DNA of 49,491 nucleotides from Myxococcales bacterium. Lineage in GTDB: Bacteria > Myxococcota_A > Polyangia > Haliangiales > Haliangiaceae. The notes under the pieces were generated by a model. That model was not told the origin of the DNA, made no database searches, and saw only the letters and a program-made list of their open reading frames with translations. Below, one piece after another: positions 34,125-42,754 of the stretch. The stretch spans positions 1-49,491 of the forward strand of contig CANKMW010000071.1 in assembly GCA_947483555.1 (NCBI GenBank), read 5' to 3'. A program made the translations under genes and the position numbers. Every line of letters starts with the position of its first letter. Within the stretch, counting starts at the first letter, position 1.

Positions 34125-35159
34125 ATGGACCAGGCGCTTCGCACCGGCTGGCGGATGACCGGACCCGGCCAGCTCACGTGGTTCGAGGAGCCGCTGCGGC
34201 CGCCGCCGCCCGGCCACGTCACCGTCGAGGTCGTCGGCTGCGGGGTCTGCCACACCGATCTCGGCTACCTCTACGACGGCGTGCGGCCGGCGCACCCGGG
34301 ACCGCTGGTGCTCGGCCACGAGATCATCGGCCGCGGCCCCGACGGCGGCCTGGTGCTGGTGCCGGCGGTGAGCCCGTGTGGCGAGTGCCCGGCGTGCCGA
34401 CGCGGCCGTCCGACCGCGTGCGCCGCCGCGCTCATGCCGGGCAACCACCACGATGGCGGCTTCGCCTCCCACGTCCAGGTCCCCCAGCGCTGGCTGACGC
34501 CGGTGCCCGAGGTCGCCGAGCCGTGGCGGCTGGCCGCGATCGCGGACGCGGTGACCACACCCCTGCAGGCCGTGCGACGCACCGGTCTCGGCGCCGGCGA
34601 CGTCGCGATCGTGGTGGGCGCCGGTGGCGTCGGCGGCTTCCTGGTCGAGATCGCCGCCGCGCTGGGCGCGACGGTGATCGCGATCGACGTGGCGCCCGGC
34701 CGCCTCGATCGGGCGCTGGCCCACGGCGCGCGGCTCGCGATCGATGGCCACGGCCTCGATCCGAAGGGCGCCCGCAAGGAGCTGGCGCGACGCCTCACCG
34801 CCGCCGTGCCCGAGGCCCCCGACGCCGGCTGGCACGTCTTCGAGTGCTCGGGCTCGCCGACCGGGCAGCTGCTGGCGTTCGCGCTGCTCACCCGCGGCGG
34901 CAAGCTGGCCATCGTCGGCTTCACGCCCGAGGTGGTGCCGCTGCGGCTGTCGAACCTCATGGCGCTCGATGCCGAGGCCTACGGCAACTGGGGCGCCGAT
35001 CCGGCCTTGTACCCCGAAGCGCTGGCCATGGTGCTGGCCGGCAAGATCGACGTCGCCTCGGCGGTCGGTCGCCACGCGCTGCGCGACGCCCCCGAGGTGC
35101 TGATGCAGCTCCACCACCATCAACTCGATCACCGCCCGGTCCTGGTGCCCCATGTCTGA
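34125..35159 (+). CDS. had: 6-hydroxycyclohex-1-ene-1-carbonyl-CoA dehydrogenase
   Basis: Zinc-dependent NAD+ alcohol dehydrogenase of 344 residues (BzdX/Had) oxidising the hydroxyenoyl-CoA made by Dch to the 6-oxo compound. Catalytic zinc motifs CGVCHTD and GHEIIGRG, the structural zinc group CGECPACRRGRPTAC, and the NAD-binding loop VVGAGGVGGFLVEIAAALGA are clear. The order had-dch-bcrCBAD supports this assignment over other medium-chain dehydrogenases. ATG 34125 is the first gene of the ring-reduction operon and is leaderless by the promoter layout. It overlaps dch by 8 bp. Confidence 0.93.
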   Translation: MDQALRTGWRMTGPGQLTWFEEPLRPPPPGHVTVEVVGCGVCHTDLGYLYDGVRPAHPGPLVLGHEIIGRGPDGGLVLVPAVSPCGECPACRRGRPTACAAALMPGNHHDGGFASHVQVPQRWLTPVPEVAEPWRLAAIADAVTTPLQAVRRTGLGAGDVAIVVGAGGVGGFLVEIAAALGATVIAIDVAPGRLDRALAHGARLAIDGHGLDPKGARKELARRLTAAVPEAPDAGWHVFECSGSPTGQLLAFALLTRGGKLAIVGFTPEVVPLRLSNLMALDAEAYGNWGADPALYPEALAMVLAGKIDVASAVGRHALRDAPEVLMQLHHHQLDHRPVLVPHV

Positions 35160-35943
35160 ACCAGCGCACGAGCTCCCAGCGGTCACCTTGATCGCGCGCG
35201 ACGGCGGCGCGTTCGTCGAGCTGCGCCTGGCGCGGCCGCCGCGCAACGTGCTCGACGGCGACGCGCTCGACACGCTGGCGGTGCTCGCCGCCAGCGTCAC
35301 CAGCCCGGCCCATGCCCACGCGCGCGCCATCCTGCTCACCGCCGATGGGCCCAACTTCTCGGTCGGAGCGTCGGTGCCCGAGCATGCCCGCGCCCACGCC
35401 GGCGCCATGCTGCACCGCTTCCATCGCGCGGTCCGGGCCTTGCTGGCGTGTGATCTGCCCATCGTCGCCGCGGTGCGTGGCCACTGTCTGGGCGGCGGCC
35501 TCGAGCTGGCCACGCTCGCGACCCGCATCATCGCCCACCCCAACGCCCAGCTCGGCCAACCCGAGATCCGGCTCGGTGCGCTGGCGCCGGTGGCGTCGCT
35601 GCTCCTGCCGCGACGCCTCGGCCAGGCCGGCGCCGAAGATCTCCTGCTCTCGGGGCGCAGCGTCGACGCCGCCAGCGCGCTGGCGCTGGGGCTGGTCAAC
35701 GAGCTCTCCGACGGCCCCGAGATCGCGGCCGCCGCGTGGATCCGTGCCGCCCTGGTCCCCCACAGCGCCTCGTCGTTGCGGCTGGCCACCCGCGCCGCCC
35801 GCGCCGGCCTCCGCCGCGACCTCGACGAGCTGCTGCCGGCCCTCGAACGCCTGTACGCGGACGTGCTGTCACCCACCCACGATGCCGAGGAGGGCGTGCG
35901 CGCCTTCGCCGACAAACGCGCACCACGATGGGAGCACCGGTGA
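35152..35943 (+). CDS. dch: cyclohexa-1,5-diene-1-carbonyl-CoA hydratase
   Basis: Crotonase-fold hydratase of 263 residues adding water to the dienoyl-CoA produced by benzoyl-CoA reductase. Both catalytic Glu positions are present (CLGGGLELATLATR and LGQPEIRLGALAP), and the oxyanion loop reads ADGPNFSVGASVPEH, a typical Dch block. It lies between had and bcrC, overlapping had by 8 bp and bcrC by 4 bp, so translation is coupled. Confidence 0.93.
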   Translation: MSEPAHELPAVTLIARDGGAFVELRLARPPRNVLDGDALDTLAVLAASVTSPAHAHARAILLTADGPNFSVGASVPEHARAHAGAMLHRFHRAVRALLACDLPIVAAVRGHCLGGGLELATLATRIIAHPNAQLGQPEIRLGALAPVASLLLPRRLGQAGAEDLLLSGRSVDAASALALGLVNELSDGPEIAAAAWIRAALVPHSASSLRLATRAARAGLRRDLDELLPALERLYADVLSPTHDAEEGVRAFADKRAPRWEHR

Positions 35944-37112
35944 CCACCATCGACACCATCGTCCACGACCTCGAGGCGCGCTTCGATGACGTCGCGCTCG
36001 GGCACGTCCGGACCTGGAAGCAGGCCGGGCCCAACCGCCTGGCGATCGGATGCCTGCCGGTGTTCGCGCCGCGCGAGGTGCTGTGGGCCGCCAACGCCCT
36101 GCCGGTCTTCGTCCGTGGCGCCGGCGACCGGATCGAGACCATCCGCGGCGACGCCTACTACCAGTCGTACATCTGTCACCTGCCCCGCTCGATGCTGGAG
36201 CTCGGCCTGCTCGGTCACCTCGACGCCCTCGACGGCATGATCTTCCCCAACACCTGCGACGTGATCCGCAACCTGTCCGGGGTGTGGCAGTCGACGTTTC
36301 CCCAGCACGTGGTCCGCTTCATCGATCCACCCCAGACCGCGGAGCCGGCCAGCGCCGCCGCCTACCTGCGCCACGAGCTGACGACGCTGTTCCGCGACCT
36401 GTGCGCGCGCAGCGGCGTCGCACCGACCGCGGCGCGCCTGCACGCCGCGATCGCCGACCTGGCCGCCGCGCACGCCGGCGCGCGCGACCTCGCCAACGCG
36501 CGTCGCGAGCAGCCGTGGAACCTCCCGATCGACGAGGTCTACCTGTTGCGTCGCGCGGCCGACAGCATGCCGCCGCCGGCGTGGACCGAGCTGGCCCGGG
36601 CCTACATCGCCGCCGCCAGCGCCCGCGGCCGCAAGCCCGAGGATCGCATCCGGGTCTGCCTGGTCGGCGCGTTCTGCGAGCAGCCGCCGCGCGCGCTGCT
36701 GCGGGCCGCCGAGCGCGCCGGCTGCTACATCGTCGATGACGATCTGACCGTGGGCGTCGAGCCCAACGGTCCCGATCCGACGGTCGGCGACGACGGCGAT
36801 CCGATGGCGGCGATCGTCGACGCCTGGCTGCATGCGACCCGACCGTCGGCGGTGCGCTACGACCAGCACGGACAGGCCGGTCGCGAGCTGGTCGAGCGGG
36901 TCAAGGTCAACCGCGCCGACGGCGTGCTGTTCGCGGCGCCGTCCTTCTGCGATCCGGCGCTGCTCGATCAGCCCCGCCTGACCCGGGTCCTCGACCAGCA
37001 CGCGGTGCCGTACACCGCCTTCAAGTATTCCGAGAACACCGGCCAGTTCCAGGCCATCCGCGAACAGGCCGGGACCTTCGCCGACTCCGTCAAGCTGTGG
37101 GGGACCGCATGA
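35940..37112 (+). CDS. bcrC: benzoyl-CoA reductase, gamma subunit
   Basis: One of the two electron-accepting, benzoyl-CoA-binding subunits of the ATP-dependent class I reductase, 390 residues, of the HgdC/2-hydroxyglutaryl-CoA dehydratase D family. Characteristic Cys-containing blocks are IGCLPVFAPREVLWAANALP, YICHLPRSMLELG, FPNTCDVIRNLSGVW, VGAFCEQPP and APSFCDPALL. The C-terminal block YTAFKYSENTGQFQAIREQ is also present. GTG 35940 is preferred: it overlaps the dch stop (GTGA) and has a GGGAG Shine-Dalgarno; ATG 35928 is possible. Gene order C-B-A-D and sequence indicate the Thauera-type enzyme. Confidence 0.95.
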   Translation: MTTIDTIVHDLEARFDDVALGHVRTWKQAGPNRLAIGCLPVFAPREVLWAANALPVFVRGAGDRIETIRGDAYYQSYICHLPRSMLELGLLGHLDALDGMIFPNTCDVIRNLSGVWQSTFPQHVVRFIDPPQTAEPASAAAYLRHELTTLFRDLCARSGVAPTAARLHAAIADLAAAHAGARDLANARREQPWNLPIDEVYLLRRAADSMPPPAWTELARAYIAAASARGRKPEDRIRVCLVGAFCEQPPRALLRAAERAGCYIVDDDLTVGVEPNGPDPTVGDDGDPMAAIVDAWLHATRPSAVRYDQHGQAGRELVERVKVNRADGVLFAAPSFCDPALLDQPRLTRVLDQHAVPYTAFKYSENTGQFQAIREQAGTFADSVKLWGTA

Positions 37113-38410
37113 TCAAGAAGGAAGCCTCCATGGAGGCGCAGAAGGAGCTGCTGGCCGGCTACTTCGCGCGGCTCGGCCGCGCCCGCGAGGAGAAGCGGCC
37201 GGTGGTCTACACCTTCGTGCCCGGCAACCTGACCGAGCTGATGGCGGCGTTCGACGTCGCCCCGGTGTACCCGGAGGTCAACGCGCTGCAGTCGGCCATG
37301 CGGCAGCGCTCGACCGGCTTCATCCGCGAGGCCGAGCGCGCCGGCCACTCCGAGGACGTGTGCAGCTACGTCAAGTGCGACCTCGGCATGCTGATGAAGG
37401 GCAACGTTGGCCCGACCGGCGACGCCATCCCGCCGCCCGACCTCCTGCTGCTGTCGTTCACCGGTTGCTTCACGTTCATGAAGTGGTTCGAGCTGTTGCG
37501 CGAGCAGTACCAGTGCGAGGTCGCGATGCTGCACGTGCCGTACGTCGGCGACGGCGTGGTCACCGACGCCATGCGCGCCTACGTCGTCGAGCAGTTGCAG
37601 CGCGAGGTCATCCCCAAGCTCGAGAAGGTCAGCGGCAAGCGGCTCGACCTCGATCGGCTCCGCGAGTCGCTGGCCCGTTCCCGGCGCGCCGAGGAAGACC
37701 TGGCCTGGGTCTTCCGCTCGGCGCGGCGGCGGCCGTCGCCGATCGACGCCTACTTCGGCGGCGTCTACTACATCGGCCCGATCTTCACCTCGTTCCGCGG
37801 CAGCGAGGACGCCTGTCGCTACTACGCCATGCTGCGCGCCGAGGTCGAGGAGCGCCTCGCCGCCGGGCTCGGCCCGACCACACCCGACGGCTCGCTCGAC
37901 GACCAGCGCTTCCGCCTGGTCATCGAGGGGCCACCCAACTGGACCTCGTTCCGCGACTTCTGGAAGATCTTCTCCGACGAGGGCGCGGTGGCGGTGGCCT
38001 CGACCTACACCCAGGTCGGCGGCACCTACGAGCGCGGCTTCCGCCACGACCCGGCCCGGCCGCTCGAGTCGCTCGCCGATTACTGCCTGTCCTGTTACAC
38101 CAACCTGCCGCTGCCGCAGCGCAGTCGCATGCTCGCCGACATGGTGACCGAGTACGAGGCCGACGGCTTCGTGATCCACTCGGTCAAGAGCTGCAACTCG
38201 TTCTCGGCCGGCCAGCTCCACATGCTGCGCGAGGTCGAGCGCATGACCGGCATCCCGGGCGGCTTCATCGAGTCGGATCTGGTCGACGCCCGCTACTACG
38301 GCCACGCCAACATCAAGAACCGCATCGAGTCGTATCTGCAGATGCTGGCGGCACGCCGAGGCGGGTTGGCGGCCACCGCGGGCGCGACCCCCGCCGAGGT
38401 CCGGCCGTGA
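37109..38410 (+). CDS. bcrB: benzoyl-CoA reductase, beta subunit
   Basis: Second substrate-binding subunit of benzoyl-CoA reductase, 433 residues. Cysteine blocks VCSYVKCDLGMLMKGN, LLSFTGCFTFMKWFELL, DYCLSCYTNLPLPQRS and VKSCNSFSAGQLHM are consistent with [4Fe-4S] ligation at the subunit interface. The EGPPNWTSFRDFWKIF stretch is typical of BcrB. The ATG overlaps the bcrC stop codon (ATGA). Confidence 0.95.
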   Translation: MIKKEASMEAQKELLAGYFARLGRAREEKRPVVYTFVPGNLTELMAAFDVAPVYPEVNALQSAMRQRSTGFIREAERAGHSEDVCSYVKCDLGMLMKGNVGPTGDAIPPPDLLLLSFTGCFTFMKWFELLREQYQCEVAMLHVPYVGDGVVTDAMRAYVVEQLQREVIPKLEKVSGKRLDLDRLRESLARSRRAEEDLAWVFRSARRRPSPIDAYFGGVYYIGPIFTSFRGSEDACRYYAMLRAEVEERLAAGLGPTTPDGSLDDQRFRLVIEGPPNWTSFRDFWKIFSDEGAVAVASTYTQVGGTYERGFRHDPARPLESLADYCLSCYTNLPLPQRSRMLADMVTEYEADGFVIHSVKSCNSFSAGQLHMLREVERMTGIPGGFIESDLVDARYYGHANIKNRIESYLQMLAARRGGLAATAGATPAEVRP

Positions 38411-39714
38411 GGCTCTATCTCGGCGTCGATCTCGGCTCCACGACCAGCAAGGCGGTCGTGGTCGACGACGACGAGCACGTGATCGGCCGCGGCATCACCA
38501 ACACCCGCTCCAACTACGACGTCGCGGTCGAGATCGCTCGTCGCGACGCGATGACCGACGCCCGCCTGGCGCTGGCGCTGCGCGTGCTCGGCGATGACGC
38601 GGCCGAGGTCGCCGAGGCGTTCTGGATCACCACCGATCTCCACCGCCTCGAGGCCCTGCGGCAGAGCTGCCGGTCCACCGCCGCCGCCATCCCCGGCGAA
38701 GGGCCGCGCCTGGTGCCGGCGGTCGACATGATCCTGGCCCGGATGGTCGAGGAGGCCGGCGAGCTGTTCAACGCCCAGACCCGCAGTCGGGGCTCGTTCT
38801 TCCGCGACATCGTCGGTGCCCGCTTCCACGCCCTGGCCGAGGAGGCGAGCCAGCGCGGCGGGCTCGACTTCGAGCGCGTGCTCGGCGTCTACGACCGCGC
38901 CATCCTCGACGCCGAGAACCAGCTGTTCGAGCTGCCGTTCGGCGACGTCTTCGCCGCCGCGGTCGAGCGCGCGATGCTCACCGGCGCCTGGCGGGTGGCC
39001 GCGCTGGCCTCGGGGCGGGCCGCCGCCGCCGCGACCTTCGAGGTCGCCGGCTTCGTGGGCACCGGCTACGGCCGCGCCCGCCTGCCCTTCCCGCGCGACT
39101 GCATCCGCAGCGAGATCCTGTGCCACGGGCTCGGCGCCCGCACCATGCTGCCCCGGACCCGGACCGTCCTCGATATCGGCGGTCAGGACACCAAGGCGAT
39201 CCAGGTCGACGGCGCCGGGCTGGTGACGTCGTTCCAGATGAACGATCGCTGCGCCGCCGGCTGCGGTCGCTACCTGGGCTACATCGCCGACGAGCTGTCG
39301 CTGGGGTTGCACGAGCTGGGGCCGCTGGCGCTGACCTCGAAGCGACCGGCGCGGATCACGTCGACCTGCACGGTGTTCGCCGGGACCGAGATCCGGGACC
39401 TGCTGTCGGTCGGTGAAAAGCGCGAGGACGTGCTGGCCGGGCTGCACCGGGCGATCGTCACCCGCGCCATGAGCCTGCTGGCCCGCTCGGGTGGCGTCTC
39501 CGAGGAGCTGACCTTCACCGGCGGGGTGGCCCGCAACCCGGCCGCGGTCGCGGCGCTCCGCGACATGGTCCACGCCCACTACGGCCCGCGCACGATCAAC
39601 GTCCACCCCGACTCGATCTACACCGGCGCGCTGGGGGCGGCCCTGTTCGCGCGCCGCGGCGTGCCGGCCGACGATCTTCCCGACGGCAAGGAGTGCAAGG
39701 GATGCAACGCCTGA
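38407..39714 (+). CDS. bcrA: benzoyl-CoA reductase, alpha (ATPase, electron-activating) subunit
   Basis: ASKHA-fold ATPase of 435 residues. It shares with BcrD a [4Fe-4S] cluster that is driven to very low potential by ATP hydrolysis. The phosphate loops LGVDLGSTTSKAVVV and TVLDIGGQDTKAIQVD, the cluster-binding MNDRCAAGCGRYL, the STCTVFAGTEI block and ELTFTGGVARNPAAV are all present. The GTG start overlaps the bcrB stop. It ends in a Cys-containing tail (KECKGCNA). Confidence 0.95.
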   Translation: MRLYLGVDLGSTTSKAVVVDDDEHVIGRGITNTRSNYDVAVEIARRDAMTDARLALALRVLGDDAAEVAEAFWITTDLHRLEALRQSCRSTAAAIPGEGPRLVPAVDMILARMVEEAGELFNAQTRSRGSFFRDIVGARFHALAEEASQRGGLDFERVLGVYDRAILDAENQLFELPFGDVFAAAVERAMLTGAWRVAALASGRAAAAATFEVAGFVGTGYGRARLPFPRDCIRSEILCHGLGARTMLPRTRTVLDIGGQDTKAIQVDGAGLVTSFQMNDRCAAGCGRYLGYIADELSLGLHELGPLALTSKRPARITSTCTVFAGTEIRDLLSVGEKREDVLAGLHRAIVTRAMSLLARSGGVSEELTFTGGVARNPAAVAALRDMVHAHYGPRTINVHPDSIYTGALGAALFARRGVPADDLPDGKECKGCNA

Positions 39715-40592
39715 CCACCTGTGGCATCGACGTCGGGTCGAGCGCGATCAAGATCGTCGTCCTCGACGACGATGGCGACGGCGGCGGCACGCTGCGCGCC
39801 ACCCACCTCGAGCGCATCCGGCGCCGCGATCCGCGGCTGGTGCTGACCGCCGCCTTGCGCGCGACCCTCGATCAGGCCCAGGTCGAGGACAGCGACCTGG
39901 CCTACATCGCCTCGACCGGCGACGGCGACGTCGCCGAGGGGGTGCGGACCGGGCACTTCTACGGCATGACCTGCCACGCCCGCGGCGCGGTCTACCTCGA
40001 GCCGCGCGCCCGCTCGGTGCTCGATGTCGGGGCGCTGTGGGCGCGGGCGATCGTGATCGACCCCCGGGCCCGGGTCCTGGCCTCGCGCATGACCTCGCAA
40101 TGCGCGGCCGGGACCGGGCAGTTCATCGAGAACATCGCGCGCTACCTCGGCGTCCGGCTCGACGAGATCGGCGCCCTGTCGCAGAGCGCGAGCCGGCCCG
40201 AACCGGTGTCGGGGATCTGCGCGGTGCTGGCCGAGACCGACGTGATCAACATGGTGTCGCGCGGCATCTCGACCGCCGAGATCCTGCGCGGCATCCACGA
40301 GTCGGTGGCGATCCGGCTGGCCAAGCTGCTGCGGGCCGCCAAGGGCGGCACCCCGGTGCTGGTCACCGGTGGCCTGGCTCAGGACGCCGGCCTGCTCGCC
40401 TCCCTGCGCGAGCGCCTGGTCGAAAGCGGCGCCGAGATCGAGGTGCTCAGCCACCCGCTCTCGGTCCACGCCGGCGCGATCGGTGCCGCGCTGTGGGCCG
40501 GCTTCCGCCACCGCAAGTTGCGCGGCGACGCCCCGAGCACCGCCCCGGCGCGCGGCGATCTCGGCCCGGCCGCGTCGCGCCCAGACGCCTGA
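39702..40592 (+). CDS. bcrD: benzoyl-CoA reductase, delta (ATPase) subunit
   Basis: Smaller ATPase partner of BcrA, 296 residues. Motifs: TCGIDVGSSAIKIVVL, LDVGALWARAIVIDP (the 'GAL' version of the second phosphate loop, typical of BcrD), TSQCAAGTGQFIENIARYLG with the cluster Cys, GICAVLAETDVINMVSRG, and VTGGLAQDAGL. The start overlaps bcrA by 13 bp and has an AAGGAG Shine-Dalgarno upstream. No ferredoxin gene follows, although a reduced ferredoxin is needed as electron donor. Confidence 0.95.
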   Translation: MQRLTTCGIDVGSSAIKIVVLDDDGDGGGTLRATHLERIRRRDPRLVLTAALRATLDQAQVEDSDLAYIASTGDGDVAEGVRTGHFYGMTCHARGAVYLEPRARSVLDVGALWARAIVIDPRARVLASRMTSQCAAGTGQFIENIARYLGVRLDEIGALSQSASRPEPVSGICAVLAETDVINMVSRGISTAEILRGIHESVAIRLAKLLRAAKGGTPVLVTGGLAQDAGLLASLRERLVESGAEIEVLSHPLSVHAGAIGAALWAGFRHRKLRGDAPSTAPARGDLGPAASRPDA

Positions 40593-40608
40593 CCATGGAG
40601 CAACAACG

Positions 40609-41070
40609 ATGATGACCTCCGCGGATTCCGAGCACACCGTCAACGGCTACCTGGCCGCCGATCATGACCGACTCGACGACCTCTTGGTCGAGGTCACCGA
40701 CCTGATCGCCGCCGGCGACTTCGACCAGGCCGACCGCATCCTGGCCCGGTTCGCGTCCGGCCTGCGCCGCCACATCCGGCTCGAGGACGACGTGCTGTTC
40801 CCGACCTTCGAGCAGGTCACCGGCATGGCCAGCGGGCCCACGACCGTGATGCGCGACGAGCACCGCGCCATCGAACAACACCTGGACGCGCTGGTCACCG
40901 CCGTCGAGCACCGCGACCGCGCCACCTTCAGCACCGAGCGGGCCGCCATGCTGGCGGTGCTCGGCGACCACAACGCCAAGGAAGAGGCGATCATCTACCC
41001 GATGACCGACGCCAACCTCCCCGACGCCCAGCGCGTGCAGCTGGTCGCCCGGCTGCGCGCCTTCCGCTGA
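40609..41070 (+). CDS. hemerythrin-like (HHE) protein
   Basis: A 153-residue hemerythrin-family protein. Ligand segments: LAADHDRLDDLLVEV, LRRHIRLEDDVLFPTFEQ, VMRDEHRAIEQHLDAL and LGDHNAKEEAIIYPM. It begins 16 bp after bcrD with a GGAG Shine-Dalgarno and is probably the last gene of the ring-reduction operon. An O2-binding protein made together with the oxygen-sensitive reductase suggests a protective or sensing role (inference). Confidence 0.85.
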   Translation: MMTSADSEHTVNGYLAADHDRLDDLLVEVTDLIAAGDFDQADRILARFASGLRRHIRLEDDVLFPTFEQVTGMASGPTTVMRDEHRAIEQHLDALVTAVEHRDRATFSTERAAMLAVLGDHNAKEEAIIYPMTDANLPDAQRVQLVARLRAFR

Positions 41071-41079
41071 CCGCCGCCG

Positions 41080-41469
41080 TCACGGCGCGGCGGGATCCTG
41101 ACCGGGATCCTGACAGTGACAGGCCGTGCCGGGCCGGACGCCGGCATCGTTGATCAGCCGCAGACAGCGCTTGTCGCAGCTGGGCTCGCGATCGCGCGTC
41201 CGCAACGAGCAGCGCCGCACGTCGAGCCAGCGTCGACGCTCGAGATCGCCGACCAGCTCGCAGTCGGCCACCGCCCCGTACGAGCTGCACACCAGGCGGT
41301 GGTGCTCCAGGGTCGGCGCCTCGCCCAGGTGATCGCGCACCCACAGGACGCCGTGCGCGGTGACCCCGAGCAGCATCCCGAGCACGCCCCCGACGAAGGC
41401 GCCGGCCGCCGTGCCGGTCCCGGCCCCGAGGGCCATTCCGATGACGAACCCGATCGCGGCCGCGCCCAT
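41080..41469 (-). CDS. small glycine-zipper membrane protein with Cys-rich tail
   Basis: A 129-residue protein. The N-terminus is a glycine-zipper membrane segment (AAIGFVIGMALGAGTGTAAGAFVGGVLGM...). The C-terminal domain has six or more Cys (LVCSSYGAVADCELVGD, RRCSLRTRDREPSCDKRC, TACHCQDPG), likely disulfide-bonded outside the cytoplasm. The family is not recognised. ATG 41469 has an AAGGAG Shine-Dalgarno. A weak FNR-type box lies 61.5 bp upstream. Confidence 0.65.
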   Translation of the reverse strand: MGAAAIGFVIGMALGAGTGTAAGAFVGGVLGMLLGVTAHGVLWVRDHLGEAPTLEHHRLVCSSYGAVADCELVGDLERRRWLDVRRCSLRTRDREPSCDKRCLRLINDAGVRPGTACHCQDPGQDPAAP

Positions 41470-41523
41470 GATCGACTCCTTCCGAGTTGCCACCCAAGCT
41501 CAGCATGGTCGGTAACCTCGAAC

Positions 41524-41537
41524 TTGATCGCCGTCAT
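41524..41537 (-). promoter_or_regulatory. weak FNR-type box
   Basis: TTGATCGCCGTCAT matches the island palindrome imperfectly. Setting the transcription start 41.5 bp from its centre gives a 20-nt leader containing the Shine-Dalgarno of the minus-strand gene at 41469, with TGAGCT as the -10. It could be a real but weaker member of the set. Confidence 0.35.
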
Positions 41538-41604
41538 CTGGCGCGCGGATTCCGCGCGCGCGCAACCTGCCCCGTGACAATCCATACCGGCGTACCGTCG
41601 GTCC

Positions 41605-42573
41605 ATGAGCGAGCGAGTGGGCCTGAGCGAGGCGCTGGGGCTACGCCCGTTCGGCAAGACGGCGCGCGAGGCGAGGCTCGCGATCCTCGGTGACGCGACG
41701 CTGCCGAGGTCGCGTTTCGGCCTCAGCTCGTTGCGACAGTTTCGCCCTCGCTACGGCGTCACGCTGTGGCTCGGTGGCAAGCCCGAGGGCCGACGGGTGC
41801 CGATCACCAACCTCTACAACTATCGCCAGCCGCCGCCGGAGCTCGGCTGGTCGGTCCGGGTCACCGACGTGGAAGATTTCCGCGGCGGGAGGAACACCTA
41901 CGACAGCCACAACGGCACCGACTTCGCGATCCCACCGGGGACCCGCGTGGTCGCCGCGGCTGCCGGCCGGGTGGTGCGGGTGTCCAGCGAGTACCACCGC
42001 GGCGGCTGCAAGATCTTCGTCGATCACGGGCGCGGCCTGGTCACCACGTACAACCACCTGGCGCGGTCGATGGTGCAGCCCGGCCAGGACCTGCGACGCG
42101 GCGAACCGATCGCGCTGTCCGGCTACAGCGGCCTGGATGCGCTGATCGGCTTTCCGTGGACGCCTCCGCACGTGCACATGAACACCTGGCTCAACGGCGC
42201 CTACGTCGATCCGTTCACGCCCGTCACCCGCAGCGAGCCCTCACTGTGGCGGCGGCGGAACGATCCGGCGCCGGCCGCGGCGACCGAGTTGTCGGACGCC
42301 GAGTTCGAGCCGACGGCGTGGAACCCGGCCGCGCTCACGGCGCTGCTCGACGGCTGCGTCGATGCCGCGACCCGGCGAGAGATCCGCGATCAACCCACCC
42401 TCGAGCAGCGCGCGGGCGCCGCGTTGATGCACGCCAACTACTTTCCGACCCGCTTCGGGCCCGGCGCCGCGACGGCGCGCGCGGCCCTTCATGGCGCGAC
42501 CTTTCCGCGCCAGCCGCGGCTCGATCTGCCCTTCTCGCACGAGGACTACGACGGCGTGGTCTTCACGCGCTAG
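41605..42573 (+). CDS. M23 (LytM-type) peptidase-domain protein
   Basis: A 322-residue protein with an M23 metallopeptidase domain around residues 85-210. The zinc motifs DSHNGTDFAIPPGTRV (His-X3-Asp) and PPHVHMN (His-X-His) are intact, as are VVDHGRG-like and SGYSG-like loops (FVDHGRGLVTTYNHLA, ALSGYSGLDALIG). No signal peptide is obvious, which is unusual for a peptidoglycan hydrolase. The ATG has TACCGT 6 nt upstream (leaderless type). It has no evident link to aromatic metabolism. Confidence 0.82.
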   Translation: MSERVGLSEALGLRPFGKTAREARLAILGDATLPRSRFGLSSLRQFRPRYGVTLWLGGKPEGRRVPITNLYNYRQPPPELGWSVRVTDVEDFRGGRNTYDSHNGTDFAIPPGTRVVAAAAGRVVRVSSEYHRGGCKIFVDHGRGLVTTYNHLARSMVQPGQDLRRGEPIALSGYSGLDALIGFPWTPPHVHMNTWLNGAYVDPFTPVTRSEPSLWRRRNDPAPAAATELSDAEFEPTAWNPAALTALLDGCVDAATRREIRDQPTLEQRAGAALMHANYFPTRFGPGAATARAALHGATFPRQPRLDLPFSHEDYDGVVFTR

Positions 42574-42605
42574 CAGCTCGGCAAGGGCCCGGGAATCCCG
42601 AGGAC

Positions 42606-42717
42606 TTGACCGCCGTCAACCACGGGCCGGATTGGATCACGCGCCGACGATCACCTCACCAGACGCCCCGGCCGACTTGACCGCGATCACCTCGGCGTTG
42701 CGGGCGGCACCTAGAGT
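42606..42717 (+). promoter_or_regulatory. tandem FNR-type boxes and -10 upstream of the HMGL-like gene and hcrCA
   Basis: TTGACCGCCGTCAA (42606-42619) and TTGACCGCGATCAC (42677-42690) are centred 71 bp apart, the same distance as the two boxes between oah and had. The second box is centred 41.5 bp upstream of ATG 42725. TAGAGT (42712-42717) is the -10. The stretch from the second box to ATG closely resembles the had promoter. Confidence 0.78.
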
Positions 42718-42754
42718 GCGGCTCATGGCGGTTTCGCCGGCCGCAGGAGGAGCC

